DNA of 64,000 nt, from positions 1 through 64,000 of the forward strand of contig JAJDBX010000063.1 of NCBI GenBank assembly GCA_029261135.1, read 5' to 3'. The stretch comes from Nitrospirota bacterium. Its GTDB lineage: Bacteria > Nitrospirota > Nitrospiria > SBBL01 > JAADHI01. The stretch's first letter is position 1, and each line of letters opens with the position of its first letter. The notes below the pieces were generated by a model that had not been told where the DNA came from, ran no database searches, and saw only the letters and a program-made list of their open reading frames with translations. Shown one piece after another: positions 8,510 to 17,198 of this stretch. The translations under genes were made by a program, and so were the position numbers.

Positions 8510-9631
8510 ATGGATCTCAACTTAGAAAATGCTGTGAACTATCATTACAACAAATTTCCACCAAGTGTCCTTGATTATGGACATTTTGTTGAGCCTTTAG
8601 TGAAGGCAACGGATGCCTTGGCTCGCTACGACCAAATGCTAAAAAATATGCACAATGGTAAAATCTTGTTGGCTCCTCTACGCAACCAAGAGGCTGTGAT
8701 CTCTTCAAGGATGGAAGGGACTGTCAGTACTATGGATGAAATTCTTAAGTATGAGGCAGATCATGACAATGAAACGGAAGGTGCTAAAAATGTAAGATCA
8801 GAAGTGATCGAAACCTTCCTGTATCAACGGACATTGAAAAATACGCAGCAAGCAGTAGAGGATGGTTATCCATTGTCTCAATCGCTGATAAAGGGAATTC
8901 ACCAGAAGTTACTGTCCTTTGGGCGTGGCGCTTCAAAATCGCCAGGTCAATTTAAAAATGAACAAAACTACCTTGCTGATAAGTTAAGAAGAAACATTCT
9001 ATTCATCCCTATTAGCCCTGAAAAACTGCAAGAGGGATTGGACAAGCTCTTTCTTTATGTAGAGAAAAGCACCCATCCAGCCTTGATTAAAACAGGCATC
9101 ACCCATATTGAATTTGAATCTTTGCATCCATTTGAAGATGGGAATGGACGAATAGGACGTATGTTAATTACATTGATGTTATGGACTTCAGGAACGATAT
9201 CTGAACCTTACTTTTACATCAGTGGTTACTTGGAAGAAAATAAAGATCGTTATCTGGATACAATGAGAGATGTATCCAAGTCTGGAAATTGGGAAAATTG
9301 GTGTGTTTTTTTTCTGGAAGCGGTTGAGCAGCAGGCGATTCGAAATCTCATGATTGCAGAAAGCATTAGCAAACTATACGAAGAAATGAAAATCATATTT
9401 TCCGATGTCTTGTCTTCTAAGTGGAGTGTTGTCGCATTGGATTTTGTGTTCACCAATCCAATGTTTAGAAATAACAAATTTACAACAAAAAGTGGTATTC
9501 CCACGCCGAGTGCTGCAAGATTTACAAGGGTTCTTTTGGAGAAAAATCTGATCACCACATTAGAAACAGCATCGGGTAGAAGACCCGCATTGTATTCGTT
9601 TGAGCCATTAATGGAACTTGTTCGCGTTTAG
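8510..9631 (+). CDS. Fic family protein, Fic_N type with N-terminal inhibitory motif
   Basis: A 373-residue Fido-domain enzyme of the kind that usually transfers AMP from ATP to hydroxyl side chains of target proteins. The catalytic motif HPFEDGNGRIGR is at about residues 206-217. The N-terminal segment has the class II inhibitory motif [S/T]xxxE[G/N] as SSRMEG, so activity is probably self-restrained by an in-cis glutamate. The C-terminal ~80 residues look like a winged helix (IPTPSAARFTRVLLEKNLI), typical of stand-alone Fic regulators. The ATG at 8510 follows AAAGG; the upstream TTG at 8453 lacks a ribosome site. The gene and its flank are clearly more AT-rich than hisS and leuS on either side, suggesting acquisition. 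Confidence 0.92.
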   Translation: MDLNLENAVNYHYNKFPPSVLDYGHFVEPLVKATDALARYDQMLKNMHNGKILLAPLRNQEAVISSRMEGTVSTMDEILKYEADHDNETEGAKNVRSEVIETFLYQRTLKNTQQAVEDGYPLSQSLIKGIHQKLLSFGRGASKSPGQFKNEQNYLADKLRRNILFIPISPEKLQEGLDKLFLYVEKSTHPALIKTGITHIEFESLHPFEDGNGRIGRMLITLMLWTSGTISEPYFYISGYLEENKDRYLDTMRDVSKSGNWENWCVFFLEAVEQQAIRNLMIAESISKLYEEMKIIFSDVLSSKWSVVALDFVFTNPMFRNNKFTTKSGIPTPSAARFTRVLLEKNLITTLETASGRRPALYSFEPLMELVRV

Positions 9632-9717
9632 TGATGAATTTGCTAAGGAGTCTCAGTCTCTCACGCCCGCGCCAGCTTGCGAATCGAAGACCTCTGTGAT
9701 AAGTTCTCTGAGCAAAA

Positions 9718-12213
9718 ATGGACAAAAACTACCCCCCAAGAGAGATTGAACCCCGCTGGCAAGGCTTTTGGGAAAAACAACACACCTTTAAAGTTTCAGA
9801 AGAAAGCAATCAGCCCAAATACTATGTGCTCGAGATGTTTCCCTACCCTTCGGGCCGTATCCACATGGGGCATGTTCGCGTTTATGCGATTGGGGATGTG
9901 ATCGCGCGCTTTAAGCGGATGCGTGGATATCAGGTGCTTCATCCCATGGGCTGGGACGCCTTTGGTCTGCCTGCTGAGAATGCGGCGATTAAAAACAAGG
10001 TCCCTCCGGCTAAATGGACCGATCAAAATATTGCTGCCATGCAAGATCAAATGAAAGCGCTTGGCCTTTCTTTTGATTGGGAACGGGAAGTCGCGACCTG
10101 CAAGCCCGAATATTACCGATGGAACCAATGGCTATTTATTAAGATGTTTGAGCGAGGACTCGCCTACCGTAAAGAAGCCACGGTCAATTGGTGCCCTGAC
10201 TGCGCAACGGTGCTGGCCAACGAACAAGTGGTCGAAGGGCTGTGTTGGCGCTGTGATAGTGCGGTGACCCAAAAAGCACTCAAGCAATGGTTTTTTCGGA
10301 TTACGGATTACGCGGAAGAACTGCTTTCCGCCTGCGACACGCTCACGGGCTGGCCGGAGCGCGTACTCACCATGCAGAGAAATTGGATCGGAAAAAGTCA
10401 GGGGGTGGAGGTCAATTTCACACTGGAAGATCCATCTGAAACTTTAAAAATTTTCACCACCCGGCCCGACACGCTGTTTGGGGTAAGCTTTATGAGTATC
10501 GCGGCAGAACATCCCCTATTGCCTAAAATTATTGCAGGACGCAAAGAGGCTCCGGCTGTTGAAGCTTTTGTTCAAAACCTCCTCGAGCAAGATCTTACGG
10601 TACAAACCGCTGTAGAGCAGGAAAAAGAAGGCGTTTTTACAGGTGCCTATGCGACGAATCCCTTAACCGGAGATAAAATCCCGATATGGGTCGCCAATTT
10701 TGTTCTGATGGGTTATGGCACCGGTATTGTGATGGCCGTGCCGGCGCATGATCAGCGCGACTTTGAATTTGCCCAAAAATATGAACTCCCCGTTAAGCTT
10801 GTCATCCAAAATGAGACCGGGGATTTGGCCTTGCCGCTTGAAGCGGCCCATACGGATCCCACTGGTACCCTGGTTGATTCTCAGCAGTTCTCTGGTCTCG
10901 CACCAAAATCCGCACAAGAAAAAATCATGCAATATGTGGAAGAAAAAGGGCTTGGCAAAAGGGAGACCCATTACCGTTTACGCGACTGGGGTATTTCTCG
11001 TCAGCGATATTGGGGTACGCCTATCCCCATGATTTATTGCGAAAACTGCGGTGTTGTCCCCGTGCCAGAATCCGATCTCCCCATTGCGCTGCCGCAAGAC
11101 CTGCCCCTGGGTGAGGGGGGAAACCCTCTTTTGAAGGATGAAAATTTTCTCAATACAAACTGTCCAAAATGTAATGCCCCTGCCTTAAGAGAAAGCGACA
11201 CGATGGATACCTTTGTGGACTCTTCATGGTATTTTCTGCGTTATGCCTCTCCGAAGGAAACGGAAGTTCCAGTCAATCAGGGACTTGCAAACCGATGGAT
11301 GCCGGTTGATCAATACGTCGGGGGGATAGAGCATGCGGTGCTTCATTTACTTTACGCCCGTTTTTTTACCAAGGTTGTGCGTGACATCGGTTTGATCAAT
11401 ATCGACGAACCTTTCTCCAATCTCCTGACACAAGGCATGGTGATTAAAGATGGCGCGAAGATGTCTAAATCAAAGGGCAATGTTGTTGATCCAAACCATC
11501 TCATCCAAACCTATGGTGCGGATACCGCCCGGCTATTTTCTCTTTTTGCTGCGCCGCCGGAAAAAGATTTGGAATGGAGTGATGACGGCGTACAGGGCAG
11601 TTTCCGCTTCTTGCAGCGCGTGTGGCGCTTGGTTGTGGCCTTTGCTGAATCCCAGCCCGCGCTTTCTTCTGACCCTGTGGATTATTCATCGACCTCTACG
11701 CGCGTCAAAAACCTCCGTCGCCTCACCCATCAAACCATTAAAAAGGTCAGCTCGGATATCGAAGAAGGTTATCAATTCAATACGGCGATTGCAGCGTTGA
11801 TGTCATTTTACAACGGTCTCTCCAAAGATGATGCAGACAAAGCCCCAAGTTCAGCAGAAGCGCTTCAACATGCGGCCGCTTTTTCACAAGCCATCAACAC
11901 ACTGGTAATTCTTCTTTCTCCTTTTGCGCCACACCTTGCAGAATCCTTATGGGAAATCCTCGGAAAACCGGCTTCGATTATGGACGTCAAATGGCCTGAC
12001 TACGATAAAAGCGCCATTTTGGAAGAAAGCATTGAGGTCGTGATCCAAATTAATGGAAAGGTGCGTCACCGTTTTCAAGCGGAAGCCGGAACAGTGGATG
12101 CGGTCTTACAAGAGCGAGCGCTTGCCGACCCGAAAACGATTTCTTGGATCGACGGCAAAGCCATTAGAAAAGTCTTTGTTATTAAAGGGAGATTGGTTAA
12201 TATTGTGATCTGA
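9718..12213 (+). CDS. leuS: Leucyl-tRNA synthetase
   Basis: An 831-residue class I synthetase that charges tRNA-Leu. The HIGH-equivalent HMGH is at residues 49-52 and KMSKS lies near residue 581. A zinc knuckle CPDC...CWRC is present, and the CP1 editing domain (about 220-420) carries the TTRPDTLFG signature and the GTGIVMAVPAHDQRD motif. The C-terminal anticodon and tRNA-binding parts are complete. It begins the compact run leuS-lptE-holA. Confidence 0.98.
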   Translation: MDKNYPPREIEPRWQGFWEKQHTFKVSEESNQPKYYVLEMFPYPSGRIHMGHVRVYAIGDVIARFKRMRGYQVLHPMGWDAFGLPAENAAIKNKVPPAKWTDQNIAAMQDQMKALGLSFDWEREVATCKPEYYRWNQWLFIKMFERGLAYRKEATVNWCPDCATVLANEQVVEGLCWRCDSAVTQKALKQWFFRITDYAEELLSACDTLTGWPERVLTMQRNWIGKSQGVEVNFTLEDPSETLKIFTTRPDTLFGVSFMSIAAEHPLLPKIIAGRKEAPAVEAFVQNLLEQDLTVQTAVEQEKEGVFTGAYATNPLTGDKIPIWVANFVLMGYGTGIVMAVPAHDQRDFEFAQKYELPVKLVIQNETGDLALPLEAAHTDPTGTLVDSQQFSGLAPKSAQEKIMQYVEEKGLGKRETHYRLRDWGISRQRYWGTPIPMIYCENCGVVPVPESDLPIALPQDLPLGEGGNPLLKDENFLNTNCPKCNAPALRESDTMDTFVDSSWYFLRYASPKETEVPVNQGLANRWMPVDQYVGGIEHAVLHLLYARFFTKVVRDIGLINIDEPFSNLLTQGMVIKDGAKMSKSKGNVVDPNHLIQTYGADTARLFSLFAAPPEKDLEWSDDGVQGSFRFLQRVWRLVVAFAESQPALSSDPVDYSSTSTRVKNLRRLTHQTIKKVSSDIEEGYQFNTAIAALMSFYNGLSKDDADKAPSSAEALQHAAAFSQAINTLVILLSPFAPHLAESLWEILGKPASIMDVKWPDYDKSAILEESIEVVIQINGKVRHRFQAEAGTVDAVLQERALADPKTISWIDGKAIRKVFVIKGRLVNIVI

Positions 12214-12215
12214 AG

Positions 12216-12785
12216 ATGCTAAGTTTCTCTCTGAAAAACCACTTTCCCTCCCGTTTGCGAAGGAACTTGCTTTATTTATCTCTTTTTATTATTGCAGGAT
12301 GCGGGCTTCAAATTGGAACTACGATGGATTCTGGCCCAAGGGCTGAAAAAACAATCGCCATCCCACTTTTCTCAAACACAACCTTTGAGCCGATTTTAGA
12401 AAAAGAGCTGACGCGTATTTTTAAAGAAACCTTTTACAATCACGGCTGGCATGTTGCAAACAAGCCTCTCGGGAACGACCTTGTTTTAAGGGCCAATATT
12501 ACCAGTTTTTCGCAAATTCCAACCTCTTTAACGCCAAGCGGTGGTGCAAGGGAATACCGTGTTCAAATCGTGGCAGAGTTCCAACTCCAACAGGGCGCAA
12601 GGCAAGAGCAGAGGTTTAGCAAAGTAGTGACTGGTGTTGCGGATTATGTCACGCGATCTGATGTGGCTCAAGATCGTAGCTCAAAAAATCGTGCCATTCG
12701 TGAAGCGGGACGGGAGATGGCCGAGCAGGTTTCCGCATTGATTCAAATGCCAATACCCGAACACGCGCAAATGAAAAGCGAATGA
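12216..12785 (+). CDS. lptE: LPS assembly lipoprotein LptE
   Basis: This 189-residue lipoprotein has a signal peptide ending in the lipobox IIAGC (Cys29). The following GLQIGT and the IAIPLFSNTTFEPILEKELTRIF region are characteristic of LptE, the outer-membrane partner that plugs the LptD barrel during lipopolysaccharide export. It begins two bases after the leuS stop and overlaps holA by 4 bases (ATGA). The leuS-lptE-holA order is widely conserved, which supports the call because the LptE family itself diverges strongly. Confidence 0.88.
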   Translation: MLSFSLKNHFPSRLRRNLLYLSLFIIAGCGLQIGTTMDSGPRAEKTIAIPLFSNTTFEPILEKELTRIFKETFYNHGWHVANKPLGNDLVLRANITSFSQIPTSLTPSGGAREYRVQIVAEFQLQQGARQEQRFSKVVTGVADYVTRSDVAQDRSSKNRAIREAGREMAEQVSALIQMPIPEHAQMKSE

Positions 12786-13846
12786 CATTTCAAGAAGCCT
12801 TACGACATATTGGGCAAGGTCAATTTTCGCCCCTTTACCTCGTGACAGGAGATGAACCTTTTTTAATCGATACGGTACTTCAGCAATTTATGGGAAAAGG
12901 ACTCGATCCTTCTGCACATGGCTTTAATCTCAAGCGATTCCACGGCAGCGACGCGTCCCCCGAATCCATTCTTTCGGCTGCCAATACCTATCCCATTTTA
13001 AGTCCTCGCAGAATGATTTTTATTCAGTCTGCTGATCAATTGAAAGACGACAAAAGCCTACTCATGGACTATTTTTCGAATCCCTCCACGACCAGCACTT
13101 TGATTTTTGTCGCAGAAAAACCGGACATGCGAAAAAAACTCTTTTCAACACTGAAAAAAAAAGCGGTTCTCATCACCTGTCCGCGTCCACGAGAAAGAGA
13201 GATCCCTGTCTGGATTCGTCAAGAAAGCAAAAAACTCGGGGTTCATCTTTCTGAAGAAGCCATCTGGTTTTTACAGGAGCATCTCGGGCGTGACCTGCTT
13301 TTGATCCACCAAGAACTGGAAAAATTGGTGCTTTTTCAATCGGATACGAACGCGTCAGCCTTGAAGGGGTCGTCAGAGATTTCAATGGAATGTGTTCAAA
13401 AAATAGCCGGAAATGGACGGACACATTCTATTTTCGAACTCACAAATGCGGTCGGTGATAAAGATCTCTCCAGTGCGATCCAGCTTCTCAGGGCGATGCT
13501 GTCGGAGGGGACTCAACCGCTTTTTGTGCTGAGCATGCTGGTGCGTTTATGGCGACAAATGGCCATTGCCAAAACATTGATTGAGTCAGGTCGATCTGCG
13601 GAGGTTGTGAAAAAGGTGCCGATGCCACCGAGCTTCCTTCGAAGCTTTCTTCAGCAGCTCAAAAAATGGCGCTTAGAAGAAATTCAAAAAGCTTTTGAAT
13701 GCTGTCTCTCTGCGGATTCGCAATTGAAGGGCGGGGCATTATCGGGCAGATCAATTCTAGAGACATTATTGCTCGATATTTGTTTCAGTGATCCAGTTGA
13801 AAAAAGAGACTATAGTCTCCCTTTTCTGAGTCCGAGCAGCTATTAA
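12782..13846 (+). CDS. holA: DNA polymerase III subunit delta
   Basis: A 354-residue clamp-loader subunit that opens the sliding clamp for loading at primers. The N-terminal segment SPLYLVTGDEPFLIDTVLQQF matches the delta family, followed by the AAA+-like core without a working P-loop and the C-terminal collar domain (GGALSGRSILETLLLDIC). It is translationally coupled to lptE by an ATGA overlap and ends 22 bases from the convergent rpsT. Confidence 0.93.
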   Translation: MTFQEALRHIGQGQFSPLYLVTGDEPFLIDTVLQQFMGKGLDPSAHGFNLKRFHGSDASPESILSAANTYPILSPRRMIFIQSADQLKDDKSLLMDYFSNPSTTSTLIFVAEKPDMRKKLFSTLKKKAVLITCPRPREREIPVWIRQESKKLGVHLSEEAIWFLQEHLGRDLLLIHQELEKLVLFQSDTNASALKGSSEISMECVQKIAGNGRTHSIFELTNAVGDKDLSSAIQLLRAMLSEGTQPLFVLSMLVRLWRQMAIAKTLIESGRSAEVVKKVPMPPSFLRSFLQQLKKWRLEEIQKAFECCLSADSQLKGGALSGRSILETLLLDICFSDPVEKRDYSLPFLSPSSY

Positions 13847-13868
13847 CTCTTTTTATATCAATGAGGGC

Positions 13869-14156
13869 TTACGAAGATGCTTTTGGAGAAGGAAAGATCG
13901 TCTTATTGGCTAAGGCTGCAAGACGGGAAACCATTCGAGAAGCCCGCCTTTTGGGAATAACCCCTTTGGTGGCGGCTCTGTTGAGGCTTGCAGTGGCCTC
14001 ATTGAGTGTGACTTTAATGGCTTCAAGCTCTTTTTCAGAGATCGCAGCGCTTACTTTTTTAATTGCTGTTCTTACAGTAGAATTTACAGAACGATTTCTG
14101 AGCCGCCGTTTTTGTGATTGCCGCTCTCTCTTTAATGCAGATGGGTGATTTGCCAA
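13869..14156 (-). CDS. rpsT: 30S ribosomal protein S20
   Basis: The 95-residue product starts with the family signature (M)ANHPSALKRERQSQKRRLRNRSV and continues with the basic helices of S20, which binds 16S rRNA. The start codon is TTG at 14156-14154: the residue before ANHPSALKR is a TTG codon, and a strong GGAGG lies 8 bases upstream. The overlapping open frame on the other strand is an antisense shadow. Rare start codons on rpsT are known in other bacteria and limit its translation. Confidence 0.96.
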   Translation of the reverse strand: MANHPSALKRERQSQKRRLRNRSVNSTVRTAIKKVSAAISEKELEAIKVTLNEATASLNRAATKGVIPKRRASRMVSRLAALANKTIFPSPKASS

Positions 14157-14202
14157 GTTTAAGCCTCCGTTAAACAAAAGGAGCTTTATAATACGTGAGC
14201 TA

Positions 14203-15807
14203 ATGGAAAGTCAAGAAAAAAGCCCTGTGCCAAAACATGATGTCGAAGGGTATATCGCAAAATCTGCTGGAATTGTTTCGCTTGGAACCTTCTTAAGCCG
14301 TATTCTGGGTTTCGTTCGAGATATGATTTTAGCCGGAATCATCGGTGCCTCAACAGTTGGGGATGCCTTTTATGTTGCCTTTCGCATCCCCAACTTCCTG
14401 CGAGAGCTCTTTGCAGAAGGTTCTATGTCGGCGGCATTTGTCCCCGTTTTTTCAGAATATCTCACCTTGCGTGGCAAAGAAGAAGCAAGGAAGCTCGCCC
14501 GTGCCGCCTTCACCATTCTCTTCATCCTTATTTTAGCCGTGGTGACTTTGGGGATCATCTTTTCACCCGAAATTCTCAGTGTCCTTGCACGGGGTTTTTT
14601 GGGGGATACTGAAAAGTTCCAGCTGACCACTGAGTTGACTCGCTTGATGTTTCCCTTTCTCCTGTTCATCTCTTGTGCGGCGCTTGTCATGGGCGTGCTC
14701 AACAGCATTCGCCATTTTGGGCCACCCGCTTTTTCGTCCGCTGTTTATAATATCGTCAATATTGCGATGATCCTTGTCCTTTCCCCTTATTTAGAGCAGC
14801 CTGTCTTTGCCGCTGCGATCGGAGTGACTTTAGGCGGTGTGGCACAATTTATGATGCAACTCCCGAGATTACATCGCCAAGGATTTTCAGTCGCCCTCGT
14901 CAAACCCACTTGGCCGTTACATCCGGGGGTTGTCAAAATGGGAAAGCTCATTCTGCCCACAATCGTCGGGCTTTCTGTGACCCAAGTGAACCTGCTCGTC
15001 AATACTTTTCTCGCCTCTTTCCTTCCATTGGGTTCTGTGAGCTATCTTTATTTTGGGATGCGGCTTATCCACTTTCCATTGGGTATATTTGCGGTTGCCC
15101 TTTCCACTGCACTACTCCCGACGCTTTCAACACAAGCCGCGAAAGGAGACCTTTCGGCCCTCAGTCGCTCTTTTTCTTTTGGACTTCGGCTTGTTTTTTT
15201 CATCACCTTTCCCGCGCTATTGGGTTTGATTCTTTTTCGTGTGCCGATTGTTCAGACCCTTTTTGAGCGGGGTAATTTTGATCATATCGCGACCCTCGGC
15301 ACCGCTGATGCTGTGCTTTTTTATGCCCTAGGTCTATGGGCATTTGCAGGGGTTCGCATTGTGGTTCCAGTTTTTTATGCCATGCAAGATACCAAAACCC
15401 CAGTAAAGGTCGGCATTTTCGCGATGCTGCTCAATCTTGTCCTTAACATTGCCTTAATGATTCCGCTCCAACATCGTGGCCTCGCATTGGCAACCTCTCT
15501 ATCAGCCATCTTCAACTTTTCTTGTCTGCTTTTTATCTTAAAACGGCGGATCGATTGGTCAGATGGAAAGCGAATCCTCGTTTCTCATCTCAAGGTGATT
15601 TGTGCTTCACTGGTGATGCTTATCCCAGCCTACTGGATTTCAGGACAGGCGCTTTGGCAAGCAAGTGGCGCGTCGGGAATGAAAGTCGCGTCCTTGTCCG
15701 GCGCAATTACAGCCAGCGCACTGGGGTATTTTATTTTGCAATATTTCTTTAAAAGCGAAGAACTTTACTTTTTGATGACATTGCTTAAGAGGCGATTGCG
15801 GCGATAG
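14203..15807 (+). CDS. murJ: Lipid II flippase MurJ
   Basis: This 534-residue integral membrane protein of the MOP superfamily (MviN/MurJ) flips the peptidoglycan precursor lipid II across the inner membrane. The N-terminal region has the family sequence GTFLSRILGFVRDMILA and DAFYVAFRIPNFLRELFAEGSMSAAF in successive stretches. About 14 transmembrane helices are visible. It is divergently placed from rpsT (47-base gap) and converges on lpxC. Confidence 0.96.
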   Translation: MESQEKSPVPKHDVEGYIAKSAGIVSLGTFLSRILGFVRDMILAGIIGASTVGDAFYVAFRIPNFLRELFAEGSMSAAFVPVFSEYLTLRGKEEARKLARAAFTILFILILAVVTLGIIFSPEILSVLARGFLGDTEKFQLTTELTRLMFPFLLFISCAALVMGVLNSIRHFGPPAFSSAVYNIVNIAMILVLSPYLEQPVFAAAIGVTLGGVAQFMMQLPRLHRQGFSVALVKPTWPLHPGVVKMGKLILPTIVGLSVTQVNLLVNTFLASFLPLGSVSYLYFGMRLIHFPLGIFAVALSTALLPTLSTQAAKGDLSALSRSFSFGLRLVFFITFPALLGLILFRVPIVQTLFERGNFDHIATLGTADAVLFYALGLWAFAGVRIVVPVFYAMQDTKTPVKVGIFAMLLNLVLNIALMIPLQHRGLALATSLSAIFNFSCLLFILKRRIDWSDGKRILVSHLKVICASLVMLIPAYWISGQALWQASGASGMKVASLSGAITASALGYFILQYFFKSEELYFLMTLLKRRLRR

Positions 15808-15861
15808 AACGTAGAAGGCCAATGATTGGTGAATGATCAGGGTCAGAAAAAATAGGAAAAG

Positions 15862-16773
15862 CTAAGCGGTAAGGGGCATACCTTGAAGAGTGGGCTGGAA
15901 AACAACTGGAGGTTTTTCTGAGCATGAAGCGGTGACCATTCTCCATGCCTTTTTGTTTTGCATGATCTCTTGAATCAATTCTGCATGCAGTTTATGCCCA
16001 GAACAATGGGCTTCGACTTGACCTAAAATCGGCAGGCCAAGCAAGGCAAAGTCTCCGATCAAGTCGAGGACCTTGTGCCGGACAAATTCATCAGAATAGC
16101 GCAAACCCTGTTTGTTCAAAACTTTGTCGTCACCAATCACAACCGCATTATCCACTGATGCCCCCATGGCCAAACCTTTTGCCTGGAGCGCCGAAGCATC
16201 TTTTAGGAAACCAAAGGTTCTGGCAGAGGCCAATTCTTGGATAAACGATTGGCGGCTATGCCAATAGCGATAGGATTGATTTGAGATGACTGGATGATCA
16301 AATGAGATATGGCATGAGACTTCAAAAGAAGACCCTGGTCGCACGGCAATCGATTTTCCATTTTCGGAAATCGCCATCGGTTTCAGGATTTCGATATAAG
16401 TGCGCTCTTTTTTCTGTTTGACTGAACCCGCTTTTTGAAGCAAGGAAATAAAAGGATAAGCACTCCCATCCAAAGCGGGAACCTCAGCCCCATCGAGTTC
16501 AATAATGAGATTGTCAATTTCCATGGCAGAGATTGCGGCCATCAGATGTTCGACTGTCTGAACCGTCGCGCCGTCCGACTCCAGGATTGTTGCGAGAGAA
16601 GAAGGAATCACATGAGCCGAATTCGCGGGAATCCGAATGTCGCCCAGATCTTTTCGGATAAAAACGATGCCGGAGTCTTTGCTGGCCGGATGCAGCGCCA
16701 TATGGATGATCTGACCGGAGTGAAGTCCGACGCCGCTACAAAATACTGATTCCTGGATTGTCTTTTCTTTCAT
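15862..16773 (-). CDS. lpxC: UDP-3-O-acyl-N-acetylglucosamine deacetylase
   Basis: The 303-residue zinc amidase catalyses the first committed step of lipid A synthesis. It shows the N-terminal GVGLHSG, the zinc-ligand region VEHLMAAI, HKVLDLIGDFALLG with ligand His and Asp, and the general-acid histidine near HCSGHKLH. The ATG at 16773 matches the usual family N-terminus (KEKTIQESVFCSGVGLHSG); the GTG at 16803 would add ten unlikely residues. The upstream 200 bases are AT-rich and likely carry its promoter. Confidence 0.97.
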   Translation of the reverse strand: MKEKTIQESVFCSGVGLHSGQIIHMALHPASKDSGIVFIRKDLGDIRIPANSAHVIPSSLATILESDGATVQTVEHLMAAISAMEIDNLIIELDGAEVPALDGSAYPFISLLQKAGSVKQKKERTYIEILKPMAISENGKSIAVRPGSSFEVSCHISFDHPVISNQSYRYWHSRQSFIQELASARTFGFLKDASALQAKGLAMGASVDNAVVIGDDKVLNKQGLRYSDEFVRHKVLDLIGDFALLGLPILGQVEAHCSGHKLHAELIQEIMQNKKAWRMVTASCSEKPPVVFQPTLQGMPLTA

Positions 16774-16976
16774 GATTCTTAAAAACCCTGTTTTCGTAAA
16801 CACTCTTTTATGTAAGCAATTGCCGTGCCTGAAAATTTAAACATTGATAATTAAATAAATTGTTATTTTACAGTAACTTATGTCCTATTTTTTTGAGTCG
16901 TTTTGTTTGAACCTATTTTTGTTGCAAAAATGTTACACCTTAAGGATTTATAATGTTGTATTTAAGCGACAAGTAT

Positions 16977-17017
16977 TGTGACTCCATTTCTTTGTGAGCA
17001 AAAGAAATGGAGTCACA
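16977..17017. terminator. Perfect 17-bp hairpin between tRNA-Lys and lpxC
   Basis: tgtgactccatttcttt (16977-16993) and its exact complement at 17001-17017 enclose a 7-base loop. It lies ~48 bases downstream of tRNA-Lys on the minus strand, so it may end that transcript, although no T run follows on either strand. It could also lie in the leader region of lpxC. Confidence 0.55.
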
Positions 17018-17064
17018 GATTGATGAAGATAAAATAGAGAAAGGAAGGAAGAGCGGAAACAAAG

Positions 17065-17137
17065 TGAGCCGCCTCGGGATCGAACCGAGGACAACCGCCT
17101 TAAAAGGGCGATGCTCTACCAACTGAGCTAGCGGCTC
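17065..17137 (-). tRNA. tRNA-Lys (anticodon UUU)
   Basis: Read on the minus strand, a complete cloverleaf is visible: acceptor GAGCCGC pairs with GCGGCTC, the D-arm contains AGCTCAGTTGGTAGAGC, the anticodon loop is CTTTTAA (anticodon TTT), and the T-arm contains GGTTCGATCC. The discriminator base is A and the 3' CCA is not encoded. Confidence 0.97.
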
Positions 17138-17198
17138 TTCTCTGGAAAAAGGTGTTGGATTTCTATCACGTTCTCAAATGGGCTGTCAAGAACCATTA

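Noticed and set aside
13861-14148. 95-codon open frame on the plus strand
   Set aside because: It lies wholly antisense to rpsT, whose protein is unmistakable S20 with a good ribosome site.
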